Source: Caulobacter hibisci (GTDB lineage Bacteria > Pseudomonadota > Alphaproteobacteria > Caulobacterales > Caulobacteraceae). Taken from it: DNA of 64,000 nucleotides. The first letter of the stretch is position 1; each line of letters opens with the position of its first letter. Location of the stretch: contig NZ_JADWOX010000003.1 in assembly GCF_016135805.1 (NCBI RefSeq), positions 1 through 64,000 of the forward strand, written 5' to 3'. Positions 42,207 through 52,486 of this stretch are shown here, piece after piece. The notes below the pieces were generated by a model. The model saw only the letters and a list, made by a program, of their open reading frames with translations, did not search any database and was not told the origin of the DNA. Position numbers and translations under genes: made by a program.

Positions 42207-43661
42207 ATGGACGACACCCTGGCCCGCCTGCCCGACGCCTTCGCCGGCAAGACCGTGCTGGTGCTGGGCGACGTCATGCTCGACCGGTTCGTCTATGGCG
42301 CGGTGGACCGCATCTCGCCCGAGGCCCCGGTGGCGGTGATCGCCATCGAGCGCGAGACCACCATGCTGGGCGGGGCCGGCAACGTCGCCCGCAACGTCGC
42401 CGCCCTAGGCGGCAAGGCCGTGCTGGCCGGGCTGGTCGGCGACGACGACGCCGGCCGCGCCGTGGCCGCCCTGGTGGCGCGCGAGCCGGGCCTGGACAGC
42501 GCCCTGGCCGTCGATCCCAGCCGCCGCACCACCGAGAAGACCCGCTACGTCGCCGCCTCGCACCAGATGCTGCGCGCCGACCGCGAGGACCGTCATCCCG
42601 CCGATGCCGCCCTGGTCCTGGCCGCCTTCGAAAAGGCGCTGCCCTCCGCCGACGTCGTGGTGCTGTCGGACTACGCCAAGGGCGTGCTGACCCCCGAGGT
42701 TCTGAAGGCCGCCATCGCCGCCGCCCGCGCCGCCGGCAAGCCGGTGATCGTCGACCCCAAGAGCCGGGATCTGGCCCGCTATGACGGCGCGACGGTGATC
42801 AAGCCCAACCGCCGCGAGGCCGCCGAGGCCACGGGCGTGACCGGCGCCGACGACGAGGCCGCCGAGGCCGCCGGTGAGGCGATCCTGACCGCCGCTCCCA
42901 ATCTCGCCGCCGCCCTGGTCACCCGGGGCTCGGCCGGCATGACCCTGTCGCAGCGCGGCGCCGCCCCCGTGCACCTGCCGGCCAGCGCCCTGGAAGTGTT
43001 CGACGTCTCGGGCGCCGGCGACACCGTGGCCGCCACCCTGGCCCTGTCGCTGGCCTCCGGCGCCGACCTGACCGCCGCCGCCCACCTGGCCAACGCCGCC
43101 GCCGGCCTGGTCGTGGCCAAGCTGGGCACCGACGTGGTCACGGCCGGCGAGCTGAAGGCCGTGCTGTCCGGCGCCCATGGCGATCCGGGCCAGGAGAAGA
43201 TCGCCGCCCGCGACCGGATGCTCGAGATCGTCGCCGGCTGGCGGGCGCGGGGCCTGAAGGTGGGCTTCACCAATGGCTGCTTCGATCTGCTCCACCCCGG
43301 CCACGTCTCGCTTCTGGCGCAAGCCAAGGCCGCCTGCGACCGCCTGGTGCTGGGCCTCAACACCGACGCCTCGGTCCAGCGCCTGAAGGGTCCGACCCGT
43401 CCGGTGCAGAAGGAAGACGCCCGCGCCGCCGTCCTGGCCTCGCTGTCGGCCGTCGACCTGGTCACCCTGTTCGACGAGGAGACGCCGCTGGACCTGATCA
43501 AGGCCATCAAGCCCGACGTGCTGGTCAAGGGCGCCGACTACACGGTCGAGACCGTGGTCGGATCGGACGTGGTGCTGGCCAACGGCGGCCGCGTGGTGCT
43601 GGCCGACCTCAAGGCGGGCCAGAGCACGACGGCCCTGATCGCGCGGGCGAATACGCCTTGA
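42207..43661 (+). CDS. hldE: Bifunctional heptose 7-phosphate kinase / heptose 1-phosphate adenylyltransferase
   Basis: The 484-residue fused enzyme makes ADP-glycero-manno-heptose precursors for LPS core. The N-terminal ribokinase-type kinase (about 1-320) shows LVLGDVMLDRFVYGAVDRISPEAPV, GGAGNVARNVAALGG and FDVSGAGDTVAA (catalytic Asp). The C-terminal nucleotidyltransferase (about 345-484) has FTNGCFDLLHPGHVSLL and LVKGADYTVETVVG. Start ATG 42207. It is flanked on both sides by members of one palindromic repeat family. The partner genes gmhA, gmhB and hldD are not in the window. Confidence 0.95.
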   Translation: MDDTLARLPDAFAGKTVLVLGDVMLDRFVYGAVDRISPEAPVAVIAIERETTMLGGAGNVARNVAALGGKAVLAGLVGDDDAGRAVAALVAREPGLDSALAVDPSRRTTEKTRYVAASHQMLRADREDRHPADAALVLAAFEKALPSADVVVLSDYAKGVLTPEVLKAAIAAARAAGKPVIVDPKSRDLARYDGATVIKPNRREAAEATGVTGADDEAAEAAGEAILTAAPNLAAALVTRGSAGMTLSQRGAAPVHLPASALEVFDVSGAGDTVAATLALSLASGADLTAAAHLANAAAGLVVAKLGTDVVTAGELKAVLSGAHGDPGQEKIAARDRMLEIVAGWRARGLKVGFTNGCFDLLHPGHVSLLAQAKAACDRLVLGLNTDASVQRLKGPTRPVQKEDARAAVLASLSAVDLVTLFDEETPLDLIKAIKPDVLVKGADYTVETVVGSDVVLANGGRVVLADLKAGQSTTALIARANTP

Positions 43662-43663
43662 GG

Positions 43664-43793
43664 AACCTCCCCCTGTGGGGGAGGTGATCGCGCAGCGATC
43701 GGAGGGGGGGAGCGCCTGCTAGCCCGGCCAGCACGGTGGAAGCTGAGAACAGCCCCCACCGGCCTTCGGCCGCCTCCCCCACAGGGGGAGGTT
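43664..43793. repeat. Palindromic repeat downstream of hldE
   Basis: AACCTCCCCCTGT (43664-43676) and ACAGGGGGAGGTT (43781-43793) are perfect 13-bp arms. Inner GATCGC-GCA-GCGATC and GGAAGCTGAGAACAG match the upstream copy in layout. It probably acts as the hldE transcript end. Confidence 0.8.
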
Positions 43794-43904
43794 TCGGCGA
43801 ACCGCCTCAAAAACGCTCATTCCGGGGAATAGTCCCGCCCTGGCAATATCTTGTTAAGCAAAACGGCGCATCGATCAGACGATGCAGCCTGAACGCATGT
43901 GGGC

Positions 43905-44591
43905 ATGAGCGTCGAACGCACCCTTCACCACTTCCCCCTCGACCCGGCGTCGCGCCAGGTTCGCCTCGCGCTGGGCGAAAAGCGGCTGCCGTTCGCCGAG
44001 GTGCAGGTGCGCTACTGGGAGTCGCCGCCGGAGTTCAGCAAGCTGAACCCGTCGGGCCTGACGCCGGTGCTGGTGGAAACGCGTCACCAGCGCACCACCG
44101 TGGTCTGCGAGAGCCGCGCGATCCTGGAGCACATCGAGGAGCAGGAGCCCGAACCGGCGCTGCTGGGCCGCGAGGCCGGCGAACGCGCCGAGGCCCGCCG
44201 CCTGATGCAGTGGTTCGACCGCAAGTTCGACAACGAGGTCAACGGCTTCCTGCTGCACGAGAAGATGGAGAAGCGGCTCCTGCGGATGGGCGCGCCGGAC
44301 CTGTCGTCGCTGCGCCGCGGCCGCGACGCCCTGCGCGAGCACCTGGGCTACATGGAAACCCTGCTGCAGCAGCGCGACTGGCTGGCCGGCCGCCGCATGA
44401 GTCTCGGCGATTTCGCCGGCGCCGCGCACCTGTCGGTCATCGACTATTTCGGCGACGTGCCCTGGAAGGACTTCCCGGCGGTGCGCACCTGGTACATGAA
44501 GCTGAAATCGAGGCCGTGCTTCAGGCCCATCCTGGCCGATCGCTGGCCCGGCCTCGCGCCGGCCGCGCATTATGACGACCTCGACTTCTGA
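43905..44591 (+). CDS. Glutathione S-transferase-family protein
   Basis: The 228-residue product has an N-terminal thioredoxin-like GST domain ([52 protein letters not shown], with [11 protein letters not shown] as the glutathione Glu/Ser motif). A C-terminal helical domain with [23 protein letters not shown] follows. The substrate is unknown. ATG at 43905 is preferred over GTG at 43899. It overlaps queG by 20 bp, so the two are probably translated from one message. Confidence 0.88.
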   Translation: MSVERTLHHFPLDPASRQVRLALGEKRLPFAEVQVRYWESPPEFSKLNPSGLTPVLVETRHQRTTVVCESRAILEHIEEQEPEPALLGREAGERAEARRLMQWFDRKFDNEVNGFLLHEKMEKRLLRMGAPDLSSLRRGRDALREHLGYMETLLQQRDWLAGRRMSLGDFAGAAHLSVIDYFGDVPWKDFPAVRTWYMKLKSRPCFRPILADRWPGLAPAAHYDDLDF

Positions 44592-45648
44592 CCTGACCCC
44601 CGAGACGATCAAGGACGAGATCCGCCGCGAGGCCCTGGCTCTGGGCTTCGACGCCTGCGGCTTCGCCTCGGCCGCCGACGCCTGGCCCAATGGCGACTGG
44701 CTGCGCCAGTTCGTGGCCGAGGGCCTGCACGGGGCCATGGGCTGGATGGAGGACACCCTCGACCGGCGCAGCCACCCCACCGCCATGTGGACGGATGCGA
44801 AGAGCGCCGTCGTGCTGGGCGTCAACTACGGCCCCGACATCGACCCGCTGACCCAGCTGGAGCACCCCGATCGCGCCGCCATCAGCGTCTACGCCCAGGG
44901 CGACGACTATCACGAGGTGGTCAAGAAGCGGCTCAAGCTGCTGGCCGGCTGGATGCACCGGCGCTGGGGCAACGAGGTCAAGGTGTTCGTCGACACCGCC
45001 CCGCTGATGGAAAAGCCCCTGGCCCAGCGCGCCGGCCTGGGCTGGCAGGGCAAGCACACCAACCTCGTCTCGCGGCAGTTCGGCTCGTGGCTGTTCCTGG
45101 GCAGCGTGCTGACCACGCTGGACCTGCCGCCCGACGCCGCCGAGATCGACCGCTGCGGCTCGTGCCAGGCCTGCCTGGACATCTGCCCGACCGGCGCCTT
45201 CCCGGCCCCGCATCGGCTCGATGCGCGGCGTTGCATCTCCTACCTGACCATCGAGCTGGCGGGGCCGATCCCCGATGAATTCAGGCCGATGCTGGGCAAC
45301 CGCATCTATGGCTGCGACGACTGCCTGGCCGCCTGCCCGTGGAACAAGTTCGCCAGCCTGTCGGCCGAGGCCAAGTTCCACGCTCGCGAGACGCTGAAGA
45401 GCCCGCCCCTGGCGGAACTGGCGGCGCTGGACGATCCGTCCTTCCGCGCTCTCTTTTCCAAGAGCCCGATCAAGCGCATCGGCCGCGATCGGTTCGTGCG
45501 CAACGTGCTCTACGCCATCGGCAACAGCGGCGAGGCGGGCCTGGCGGCCGTGGTCGAGCCGCTGCGCGCCGACCCCGACGAGGCGGTGCGCGACGCCGCC
45601 GACTGGGCGGCGTCGCGACTGGCTCAGCCGGCCAGCGAGATCAGATAG
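44572..45648 (+). CDS. queG: Epoxyqueuosine reductase
   Basis: The 358-residue cobalamin/Fe-S enzyme completes queuosine in tRNA by reducing epoxyqueuosine. Two 4Fe-4S motifs: [14 protein letters not shown] and [13 protein letters not shown]. The N-terminal reductase part contains [10 protein letters not shown] and [33 protein letters not shown]-terminal HEAT-like tail ([38 protein letters not shown]) is present. Its last 25 bp overlap the end of the convergent rmlA gene. Confidence 0.94.
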   Translation: MTTSTSDLTPETIKDEIRREALALGFDACGFASAADAWPNGDWLRQFVAEGLHGAMGWMEDTLDRRSHPTAMWTDAKSAVVLGVNYGPDIDPLTQLEHPDRAAISVYAQGDDYHEVVKKRLKLLAGWMHRRWGNEVKVFVDTAPLMEKPLAQRAGLGWQGKHTNLVSRQFGSWLFLGSVLTTLDLPPDAAEIDRCGSCQACLDICPTGAFPAPHRLDARRCISYLTIELAGPIPDEFRPMLGNRIYGCDDCLAACPWNKFASLSAEAKFHARETLKSPPLAELAALDDPSFRALFSKSPIKRIGRDRFVRNVLYAIGNSGEAGLAAVVEPLRADPDEAVRDAADWAASRLAQPASEIR

Positions 45649-46487
45649 CGGCCGTACTCGGTCTTGCTCATCGCCTCGCCGAGCGCGCGCAGTTGCTCAG
45701 GGGAGATCCAGGCCTTGGTGAAGGCCACCTCCTCGGGGCAGCCGACCTTCTGGCCCTGGCGCTTTTCGATGGCGCGGATGAACTCGGTGGCTTCAACCAG
45801 GCTGTCGTGGGTTCCGGTGTCCAGCCACGCGTAGCCCCGGCCAAGCTTGGCCACCGACAACTCGCCCTTCTCCAGGTAGAGGCGGTTAATATCGGTGATC
45901 TCGATCTCGCCGCGCGGCGAGGGCGGCAGGTCGCGGGCCATCTCGACGACCTGGTTGTCGTAGAAGTAGAGGCCGGTGACCGCCCAGTTCGAACGCGGGT
46001 TCTCGGGCTTTTCCTCCAGCGAGATCGCGCGGCCGTCGGCGTCGAAATCGACCACGCCGTAGCGCTCGGGGTCATGGACGTGATAGGCGAACACGGTGGC
46101 GCCGGCGCCCGAGTTGGAGGCGTTGACCAGCTGCTCGGACAGGCCGTGACCGAAATAAAGGTTGTCGCCCAGGATCAGCGCGACGTGGTCGTCGCCGATG
46201 AAGTCCCGCCCCACGATGAAGGCGTCGGCCAGGCCGCGCGGGGTGTCCTGCACGGCGTATTCGAACCTGACGCCCCAGGCCGAGCCGTCGCCCAGCATGT
46301 CCTTGAACAACGGCGTGTCCTTGGGCGTGGAGATGATCAGGATTTCACGGATGCCGGCCAGCATCAGGGTGCTGATCGGATAGTAGATCATCGGCTTGTC
46401 GTAGATCGGAAGCAGCTGCTTGCAGACCGCACGGGTCAGGGGGTGCAGGCGCGTGCCTGACCCGCCGGCGAGAACGATGCCCTTCAT
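45624..46487 (-). CDS. rmlA: Glucose-1-phosphate thymidylyltransferase
   Basis: The 287-residue RmlA makes dTDP-glucose from glucose-1-phosphate and dTTP. Motifs: [17 protein letters not shown] (nucleotide loop), [29 protein letters not shown] and [14 protein letters not shown]. Start ATG at 46487 gives the family N-terminus. Last gene of rmlC-rmlB-rmlD-rmlA, 7 bp after rmlD. The product feeds rhamnose synthesis. Confidence 0.96.
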   Translation of the reverse strand: MKGIVLAGGSGTRLHPLTRAVCKQLLPIYDKPMIYYPISTLMLAGIREILIISTPKDTPLFKDMLGDGSAWGVRFEYAVQDTPRGLADAFIVGRDFIGDDHVALILGDNLYFGHGLSEQLVNASNSGAGATVFAYHVHDPERYGVVDFDADGRAISLEEKPENPRSNWAVTGLYFYDNQVVEMARDLPPSPRGEIEITDINRLYLEKGELSVAKLGRGYAWLDTGTHDSLVEATEFIRAIEKRQGQKVGCPEEVAFTKAWISPEQLRALGEAMSKTEYGRYLISLAG

Positions 46488-46494
46488 AGAACGT

Positions 46495-47373
46495 CTACAG
46501 CTCCATCTCATTCAAGCAGACTGCCAGGCTGTCGCGCCAGGGACGGGTGCGCCAGTTCAGCGCCGCTTCGAATTTCCCACAGTCCAGCCGTGAATTGGCC
46601 GGTCGTCGCGCGGGCGTGGGATAGTCCGCGGTGGTGATGCGTCGGACCTCGGCGGCGGGGCCGCCCCGCCCGCGCGAAATCTCGAATACCGCCTCGGCGA
46701 GATCCGCCCAGCTGGCGTCTCCGGCGCCGGAAAGATGGTAGACGCCGGCCAGCGCGCGATCGCCCGCCAGGCCGTCGACGGTCGCCAGGGCCGCCTCGGC
46801 GCAGTCGCGCGCCCAGGTAGGGCGGCCGATCTGATCGGCGACGACGCCGACCTCGTCGCGGCCGGCCGCCAGGCGCAGCATCGTCTTGATGAAGTTGGCC
46901 CCGTGTCGGCTGTAGACCCATGAGGTGCGCAGGATCGCCGCCGCTCCGCCCGCCGCCGCGACCGCCTGCTCGCCGGCCAGCTTGCTGGCGCCGTAGACGC
47001 CGGTGGGTCCGGCGGGATCGGTCTCGACATACGGTCGCTCCAACGTCCCGTCGAACACGTAGTCGGTGGAGAAGTGCACGAACGGCAGGTCGCGCGCGAC
47101 ACAGGCGGCCGCCATCGCGGCGGGCGCGTCCCGGTTCAAGGCGTAGGCCGCCTCGACCTCGCTCTCGGCCTTGTCCACAGCGGTATGAGCCGCCGCGTTG
47201 ATCACCGCCGAGGGACCGATCCTGTCGACCAGCCCCTCGATCGACGTGTGATCGGCCAGATCCAGGGTCTCACGACCGGCGAAAACCATGGCGCGGCCGG
47301 TCCGCTCCGATAGCAGGGCGAGCTCCTGCGCGACCTGGCCATTGCGACCGAAAACCAGGATGGGACCGGTCAT
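46495..47373 (-). CDS. rmlD: dTDP-4-dehydrorhamnose reductase
   Basis: The 292-residue SDR makes dTDP-L-rhamnose in the last step. It has a short NAD(P) loop ([12 protein letters not shown]), then [39 protein letters not shown] with catalytic [19 protein letters not shown] lies near the C-terminus. It is 6 bp downstream of rmlB and 7 bp upstream of rmlA. Confidence 0.95.
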   Translation of the reverse strand: MTGPILVFGRNGQVAQELALLSERTGRAMVFAGRETLDLADHTSIEGLVDRIGPSAVINAAAHTAVDKAESEVEAAYALNRDAPAAMAAACVARDLPFVHFSTDYVFDGTLERPYVETDPAGPTGVYGASKLAGEQAVAAAGGAAAILRTSWVYSRHGANFIKTMLRLAAGRDEVGVVADQIGRPTWARDCAEAALATVDGLAGDRALAGVYHLSGAGDASWADLAEAVFEISRGRGGPAAEVRRITTADYPTPARRPANSRLDCGKFEAALNWRTRPWRDSLAVCLNEMEL

Positions 47374-47379
47374 GCGGCC

Positions 47380-48438
47380 TCAGCCGGCCTTGGCCAGAAG
47401 ACCCAGGCGACGGCCGTCATAGGCCTCGCGCAGGGGCCCCCACCAATCGGCGCGGGCCAGATACCACTCGACCGTCTTGCGGATGCCGGTTTCGAAGGTC
47501 TCGCGAGCACGCCAGCCGAGCTCGGTTTCCAGCTTGGTGGCGTCGATGGCGTAGCGCCGGTCGTGGCCCGGACGGTCGGCGACGAAGGTGATCAGGTCGC
47601 GATGCGACCCCTCCGCGCTGGGCGCCAGCTCGTCCAGCAGATCGCAGATGGTATGGACCACCTGCAGGTTGCTGCGCTCGTTGCGGCCGCCCACGTTGTA
47701 CTTCTCGCCCGGACGGCCGGACTCGAGAATGGTGCGCAGCGCCCGCGCGTGATCCTCGACGAACAACCAGTCACGGATGTTGGCGCCGTCGCCGTAGACC
47801 GGCAGCGCCTTACGATCCAGGCCGTTGAGGATCATCAGCGGGATCAGCTTCTCGGGGAAGTGATAGGGCCCGTAGTTGTTGGAGCAGTTTGAGACCAGCA
47901 CCGGCAGGCCGTAGGTGTGGAACCAGGCCAGGGCCAGGTGGTCGGCCGCCGCCTTCGACGACGAATAGGGCGAGGTCGGCGCGTAGGGCGTGGTCTCGTG
48001 GAAGAGGCCTTCGGCGCCGAGGCTGCCATAGACTTCGTCGGTCGAAACGTGGACGAAGCGGAACGCGTCCTTGGCCTCGCCCGACAGGCCGCGCCAGTAG
48101 TCCAGCGCGCTGTCGAGCATCACGTAGGTGCCGACGATGTTGGTGTCGATGAAGGGGCCGGCGCCGACGATCGAGCGGTCGACGTGCGATTCCGCGGCGA
48201 GGTGCAGCACGGCGTCGGGCTTGTGGGTCTCGAAGATCGCCTGGATCGCGGCGCGATCGGTGATGTCGGCCTGCACGAAGACGTAGTCCGGGGAGTCCGA
48301 AACCTCGGCCACCGAAGTCAGGGTGCCGGCGTAGGTCAGCTTGTCCACATTGACGACCTGGTCGCCCGTTTCGCCGACCAGGAGACGGCAGACCGCCGAG
48401 CCAATGAAGCCGGCGCCGCCCGTCACAAGTATCTTCAC
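47380..48438 (-). CDS. rmlB: dTDP-glucose 4,6-dehydratase
   Basis: The 352-residue extended SDR forms dTDP-4-dehydro-6-deoxyglucose. Motifs: [71 protein letters not shown] (YSSSK active site), [20 protein letters not shown] and the conserved [22 protein letters not shown] tail. GTG start behind AAGGAG. 140 bp after rmlC. Confidence 0.97.
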   Translation of the reverse strand: MKILVTGGAGFIGSAVCRLLVGETGDQVVNVDKLTYAGTLTSVAEVSDSPDYVFVQADITDRAAIQAIFETHKPDAVLHLAAESHVDRSIVGAGPFIDTNIVGTYVMLDSALDYWRGLSGEAKDAFRFVHVSTDEVYGSLGAEGLFHETTPYAPTSPYSSSKAAADHLALAWFHTYGLPVLVSNCSNNYGPYHFPEKLIPLMILNGLDRKALPVYGDGANIRDWLFVEDHARALRTILESGRPGEKYNVGGRNERSNLQVVHTICDLLDELAPSAEGSHRDLITFVADRPGHDRRYAIDATKLETELGWRARETFETGIRKTVEWYLARADWWGPLREAYDGRRLGLLAKAG

Positions 48439-48578
48439 AACCTACTCCTTCGGGCCGTCATCAGGCCGCCGGAACCACCAGCAGAAACAAGGAATATACC
48501 CCCGCGCGAGGTCATAGCATCGGTCGCGGCGGCTCGATAGTGCCGTCGGCGCGCGTCACGCGCCGAACTTGCGGACGC

Positions 48579-49151
48579 TCAGAACCGCTCGCCATAGACG
48601 AAACCGCTGTCCAGGTCGGCGAGCAGCGAAGCTGTGGCATCGCGCTCGTTTGTCGAGATTTCCTCGGGCGACAGACCCCAGTCGACGCCGACCGCCGGAT
48701 CGTTCCAGCGCAACGCGCCCTCGGCCTGCGGCGCGTAATAGCCGGTCACCTTGTAGAGCACCTCGCACTCCTCGGTCAGGGTGCAGTAGGCGTGGGCGAA
48801 GCCGCGCGGCACCAACAGCTGCTGGGCGTTTTCGGCCGACAGTTCCGCGCCCACCCAGCGGCCGTAGGTCGGCGAGCCCACGCGGATGTCGACGGCGACG
48901 TCCATGATCGCGCCGCGCACGCAGCGCAGCAGCTTGTCCTGCGCATGCGGCGGCTTCTGGAAGTGGAGGCCGCGCAGGATGCCCTTGCGTGTCGAGCGGA
49001 CGTGGTTGTCCTGCACGAAGGCGCCGCCCGCAAAACCCGCTTCCTCGAGCGCCGACTGGCGGAAGGTCTCGGAGAACCAGCCTCTCTCGTCGCCATGCCG
49101 CGCCGGCGTGATAAGCAGCACTTCGGGAATCGCCGTCGGCGTGATCTTCAT
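48579..49151 (-). CDS. rmlC: dTDP-4-dehydrorhamnose 3,5-epimerase
   Basis: The 190-residue cupin-fold epimerase. Family motifs: ARHGDERGWFSETF, FVQDNHVRSTRKGILRGLHFQKPPHAQDKLLRCVRGAIMDVAVDIRVGSPTYG (catalytic His in RGLHFQ), LLVPRGFAHAYCTLTEECEVLYKVTGYYAPQAEGALRWNDPAVGVDW. ATG at 49151 with AAAGG upstream. First gene of the rml group and divergent from the GT2 gene (33 bp), which may share the promoter. Confidence 0.95.
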   Translation of the reverse strand: MKITPTAIPEVLLITPARHGDERGWFSETFRQSALEEAGFAGGAFVQDNHVRSTRKGILRGLHFQKPPHAQDKLLRCVRGAIMDVAVDIRVGSPTYGRWVGAELSAENAQQLLVPRGFAHAYCTLTEECEVLYKVTGYYAPQAEGALRWNDPAVGVDWGLSPEEISTNERDATASLLADLDSGFVYGERF

Positions 49152-49184
49152 GGACGCTACCTTTTGAACACGAGTGCGCCACGC

Positions 49185-50231
49185 ATGGCCCGCCAGACCG
49201 ACGATGGCAAGAGCGAGACGCCGCCGGTCGTGTCTGTCGTCGTGGTCGCCTACCAAAGCGGCCCGACCCTGGCGCGATGCCTGGCCGGCCTGGCCGCTCA
49301 GACCTTCCGCGACGTCGAGGTGCTGCTGGTCGACAACGCCTCGAGCGACGGCGCGCCGCAGGCGGCCGCGGCCGCCGATCCGGCGATCCAGCTGATCGAA
49401 CCCGGCGCCAATCTCGGCTTCGCCGCCGGCAACAACCTGGCCGCCCGGCAGGCCCGCGGCCGCTGGCTGGTGCTGCTCAACCCCGACGCCTTCCCGCATC
49501 CGGACTGGCTGGAGCGTCTGGCGGCGGCAATCGACCGCCATCCGGACGTGCGCAGCTTCGCCTCGCTGCAGCTGGCCGCCGAGGAGCCCGGCCTGATGGA
49601 CGGCGCCGGCGATGTCATGACCTCGGCCGGCATCCCCTTCCGCGGCGGCTATCACCGCAAGCTTTCGCCCAAGGTGTTCGAAGGCGAGGTGTTCTCGGCC
49701 TGCGGTGCGGCGATGATGGTCGAGCGCGATCTGTTCCTGGCGCTCGGCGGCTTCGACGAGCGGTACTTCTGCTATTGCGAGGACGTCGACCTGGGCTACC
49801 GGCTGCGGCTGGCCGGCGAGCCGACCCTGCTGATCCCCGACGCCCGGGTCGAGCATGTGGGTTCGGCCACCCTGGGTGTGCGCTCCGACTTCGCCCTGTT
49901 CCACGGCACCCGCAACCGGGTCTGGACCTTCCTGAAGAACACGCCGGGCCCGATGCTGTGGTGGAGCGCGCCGCTGCACTTCGCCGTCACCGCCGGCCTC
50001 TTCCTGCTGCACCTGCGCCGGCGCGACGCCGGGCCGGTGTGGAAGGGCTTCAAGGCGGCGTTCGTCAAAGCCGATCTCGACCCGATCCTGGCCTCGCGGC
50101 GCGAGATTCAGGCCGCTCGCAAGGCGCCGTGGACGCAGATCCTGCGGGTCATGGCCTGGGACCCGGCGGCCTTCTTCGGCCGCCGGATCATCATCAGGCG
50201 CTGGCGAGGTCGTCGATCAGCCGGCGCATGA
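49185..50231 (+). CDS. GT2-family glycosyltransferase (rhamnosyltransferase-like)
   Basis: The 348-residue GT-A enzyme opens with VSVVVVAYQSGPTLARCLAGLAAQTFRDVEVLLVDNASSDGA. Next is NLGFAAGNNLAARQARGRWLVLLNPDAFPHPDWLERL, whose LNPDA stands for the DxD metal site. GFDERYFCYCEDVDLGYRLRLAGEP, the ED acceptor-region motif, follows. This pattern is typical of rhamnosyltransferases, and the divergent rml genes support a dTDP-rhamnose donor (inference). One or two hydrophobic segments near the C-terminus may associate it with the membrane. The 3' end overlaps the convergent argE by 38 bp. Confidence 0.87.
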   Translation: MARQTDDGKSETPPVVSVVVVAYQSGPTLARCLAGLAAQTFRDVEVLLVDNASSDGAPQAAAAADPAIQLIEPGANLGFAAGNNLAARQARGRWLVLLNPDAFPHPDWLERLAAAIDRHPDVRSFASLQLAAEEPGLMDGAGDVMTSAGIPFRGGYHRKLSPKVFEGEVFSACGAAMMVERDLFLALGGFDERYFCYCEDVDLGYRLRLAGEPTLLIPDARVEHVGSATLGVRSDFALFHGTRNRVWTFLKNTPGPMLWWSAPLHFAVTAGLFLLHLRRRDAGPVWKGFKAAFVKADLDPILASRREIQAARKAPWTQILRVMAWDPAAFFGRRIIIRRWRGRRSAGA

Positions 50232-51372
50232 ACTGGGCTCCGCGCTCGATCTGGGCGATCTCGACATATTCATCGGGCTGGTGGGCCTGGTCGATCGAAC
50301 CGGGACCGCAGATGACGGTCGAGAAGCCCGCTCCCTGGAACTGCCCCGCCTCGGCGGCATAGGGCGCGACCCGGGCCGGGCCGTTGTCGCCGGCCATGCG
50401 GCGGGCGAAGGCCTCGGCCGCGCCGTCCTTTTCCGGCGCGAAGGACGGCGTCAGCGACCGCGCCTCGACCTTGACCCCGCCTTCCGGCGCCCGCGCCTTG
50501 ACCTCGGCGTCCAGCGACGCGGCCAGGGCGAAGAAGTCGGCCAGGATGGCTTCGGGATCCAGCCCCGGCGGCGTGCGCAGATCGAAGACGAAGACGCACT
50601 GGCGGGCCAGGATGTTGACCGCCGTGCCGCCGTTGACCTGGCCGATGGTCAGGGTCGCCCCCTTGGGCAGGAACGGCGAAGCCGGATCGGCCTCGCGCTC
50701 CAGCCGCTCGGAAAGCGCCACCAGATGGCTCATCAGCTTCACGGCCACCATGTTGGCCGAGACGCCCAGGTGGGTGAGGCTGGAATGGGCCTCGCGGCCG
50801 GTGACCGTCACCCAATAGCTGGCGATGCCCTTGTGGGCCTGGACGGCCACCATGTCGGTGGGCTCGCCGACCACGACGAGGCCGGGCCTCGGTAGATCGC
50901 GGGCGATAACCTCGATCATATCCGGCGCGCCCAGGCAGCCGATCTCCTCGTCATAGGAAAAAGCCAGGTGCACGGGACGCTTGAGGTCGCTGGCGACCAG
51001 GTCCGGCGCGGACGCCAAGGCCAGGGCCAGGAACCCCTTCATGTCGCAGGTTCCGCGGCCGTAGAGGCGGCCGTCGCGCTCGGTCAGGGTCCAGGGATCG
51101 CTCGACCAGGGCTGGCCGTCGACCGGCACCACGTCGGTATGGCCCGACAGCACGACCCCGCCCGGGGTCGCCGGGCCGATGCTGGCCATCAGGTTGGACT
51201 TGGTCCCGTCGGCGTTGGGCACACGCCGCGAGGCTACACCGAGATCGGACAGATAGGCCTCGACCCATTCGATCAGGGCCAGGTTGGAGCCGCGCGAGGT
51301 GGTGTCGAAGGCGACCAGCTTGGCCAGGATGTCGACGGCGCGGACGGAAAGCGCTTCAGCGGAGGAAACCAT
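50194..51372 (-). CDS. argE: Acetylornithine deacetylase
   Basis: The 392-residue M20 metallopeptidase-fold enzyme splits N-acetylornithine to ornithine and acetate. Zinc-site motifs: SGHTDVVPVDG (His, Asp), GRGTCDMKGFLALALA (Asp), FSYDEEIGCLGAPDM (Glu-Glu) and VGEPTDM. The dimerisation domain has REAHSSLTHLGVSANMVAVKLM. The C-terminal His is in DQAHQPDEYV. Length is normal for ArgE. Related M20 deacylases cannot be ruled out. ATG 51372. Confidence 0.88.
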   Translation of the reverse strand: MVSSAEALSVRAVDILAKLVAFDTTSRGSNLALIEWVEAYLSDLGVASRRVPNADGTKSNLMASIGPATPGGVVLSGHTDVVPVDGQPWSSDPWTLTERDGRLYGRGTCDMKGFLALALASAPDLVASDLKRPVHLAFSYDEEIGCLGAPDMIEVIARDLPRPGLVVVGEPTDMVAVQAHKGIASYWVTVTGREAHSSLTHLGVSANMVAVKLMSHLVALSERLEREADPASPFLPKGATLTIGQVNGGTAVNILARQCVFVFDLRTPPGLDPEAILADFFALAASLDAEVKARAPEGGVKVEARSLTPSFAPEKDGAAEAFARRMAGDNGPARVAPYAAEAGQFQGAGFSTVICGPGSIDQAHQPDEYVEIAQIERGAQFMRRLIDDLASA

Positions 51373-51528
51373 GCGTCGAGCCTAGGCCGCGCCGCGCCGG
51401 TGCGCCAATCCCAAGTCGACGATCGGGCAGGATCGTGCGGCCTTGTGGAAAAACCTCGCGCGCGACGCAAGAAACGTCCCCACCTGCGGCTTTCCTTCGT
51501 CCTGGCTAGGCTTTAGAGGAAGCGGACC

Positions 51529-52371
51529 ATGATCCTAACCCTCTCCTGCCCCGACCAGCCCGGCATCGTCGCCAAGGTCTCGACCTTCCTGTTCGAGCGC
51601 GGCTGCAACATCCTCGACGCCCAGCAGTTCGACGACCAGGAGACGGGCGTCTTCTTCATGCGCGTGGTCTTCGATCCGAGCGACGCCGACCGTGACGTCC
51701 TGCGCGGCGAGTTCGAAGCCCTGGCCAAAGGCTTCTCGATGCGCTGGACCCTGCGCGATCCGGCCGAGCGCTATCGCGTCATGATCCTGGCCAGCAAGTT
51801 CGATCACTGCCTGGCCGACCTGGTCTATCGCTGGCGGATCGGCGAGCTGCCGATGGACGTCACCGCCATCGTCGCCAACCATGCGGCCGAGACCTACACC
51901 CACGTCGACCTGTCGGGCCTGCCCTTCCATCACCTGCCGGTGACCAAGGAGACCAAGTTCGAGCAGGAGGCCGCGCTCTGGAAGCTGATCCAGGAGACCA
52001 ACACCGACATCGTCGTGCTCGCGCGCTACATGCAGGTGCTGTCGGACGGCCTGGCGACCAAGCTGGCCGGCCGCTGCATCAACATCCACCACTCGTTCCT
52101 GCCCGGTTTCAAGGGCGCCAAGCCCTACCACCAGGCCCACGCCCGCGGCGTGAAGGTGATCGGCGCCAGCGCCCACTACGTGACCGGCGACCTGGACGAG
52201 GGCCCGATCATCGAGCAGGACGTCGAGCGCATCAGCCACCGCGACACCCCCGAAGACCTGGTCCGCAAGGGCCGCGACATCGAACGCCGCGTCCTGGCCC
52301 GCGCCCTGCGCTGGCGCCTGGAGGACCGGGTGCTGCTGAACGGCCGCAAGACGGTGGTGTTCACCGACTGA
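51529..52371 (+). CDS. purU: Formyltetrahydrofolate deformylase
   Basis: The 280-residue protein has an N-terminal ACT domain ([34 protein letters not shown], about 1-75) and a C-terminal formyltransferase-type hydrolase. The latter shows [34 protein letters not shown] and [48 protein letters not shown], with catalytic Asn/His/Asp. It frees formate and tetrahydrofolate from 10-formyl-THF, balancing C1 units and glycine supply. RBS GAGGAAG. Confidence 0.95.
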   Translation: MILTLSCPDQPGIVAKVSTFLFERGCNILDAQQFDDQETGVFFMRVVFDPSDADRDVLRGEFEALAKGFSMRWTLRDPAERYRVMILASKFDHCLADLVYRWRIGELPMDVTAIVANHAAETYTHVDLSGLPFHHLPVTKETKFEQEAALWKLIQETNTDIVVLARYMQVLSDGLATKLAGRCINIHHSFLPGFKGAKPYHQAHARGVKVIGASAHYVTGDLDEGPIIEQDVERISHRDTPEDLVRKGRDIERRVLARALRWRLEDRVLLNGRKTVVFTD

Positions 52372-52386
52372 TCGACCGCGACGAAA

Positions 52387-52472
52387 CCTCGTCCTTCGAC
52401 AGGCTCAGGATGAGGTTTTCCAGCGCCGAGGGCGGTATCTGGTCCTCACCCTGAGCCCGTCGAAGGGCGAGG
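52387..52472. repeat. Inverted pair of TCGTCCTTCGACAGGCTCAG-type repeats
   Basis: The left unit 52387-52415 (CCTCGTCCTTCGACAGGCT...) and the right unit 52443-52472 (...CTGAGCCCGTCGAAGGGCGAGG) face each other between the convergent purU and TonB receptor genes. This repeat motif is widespread in Caulobacterales and sphingomonads. Confidence 0.75.
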
Positions 52473-52486
52473 ACCACGCACCGCTT

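Noticed and set aside
51373..51528. Glycine riboswitch upstream of purU
   Set aside because: The 156-bp leader lacks the paired conserved cores of that class; only a normal ribosome site is seen.
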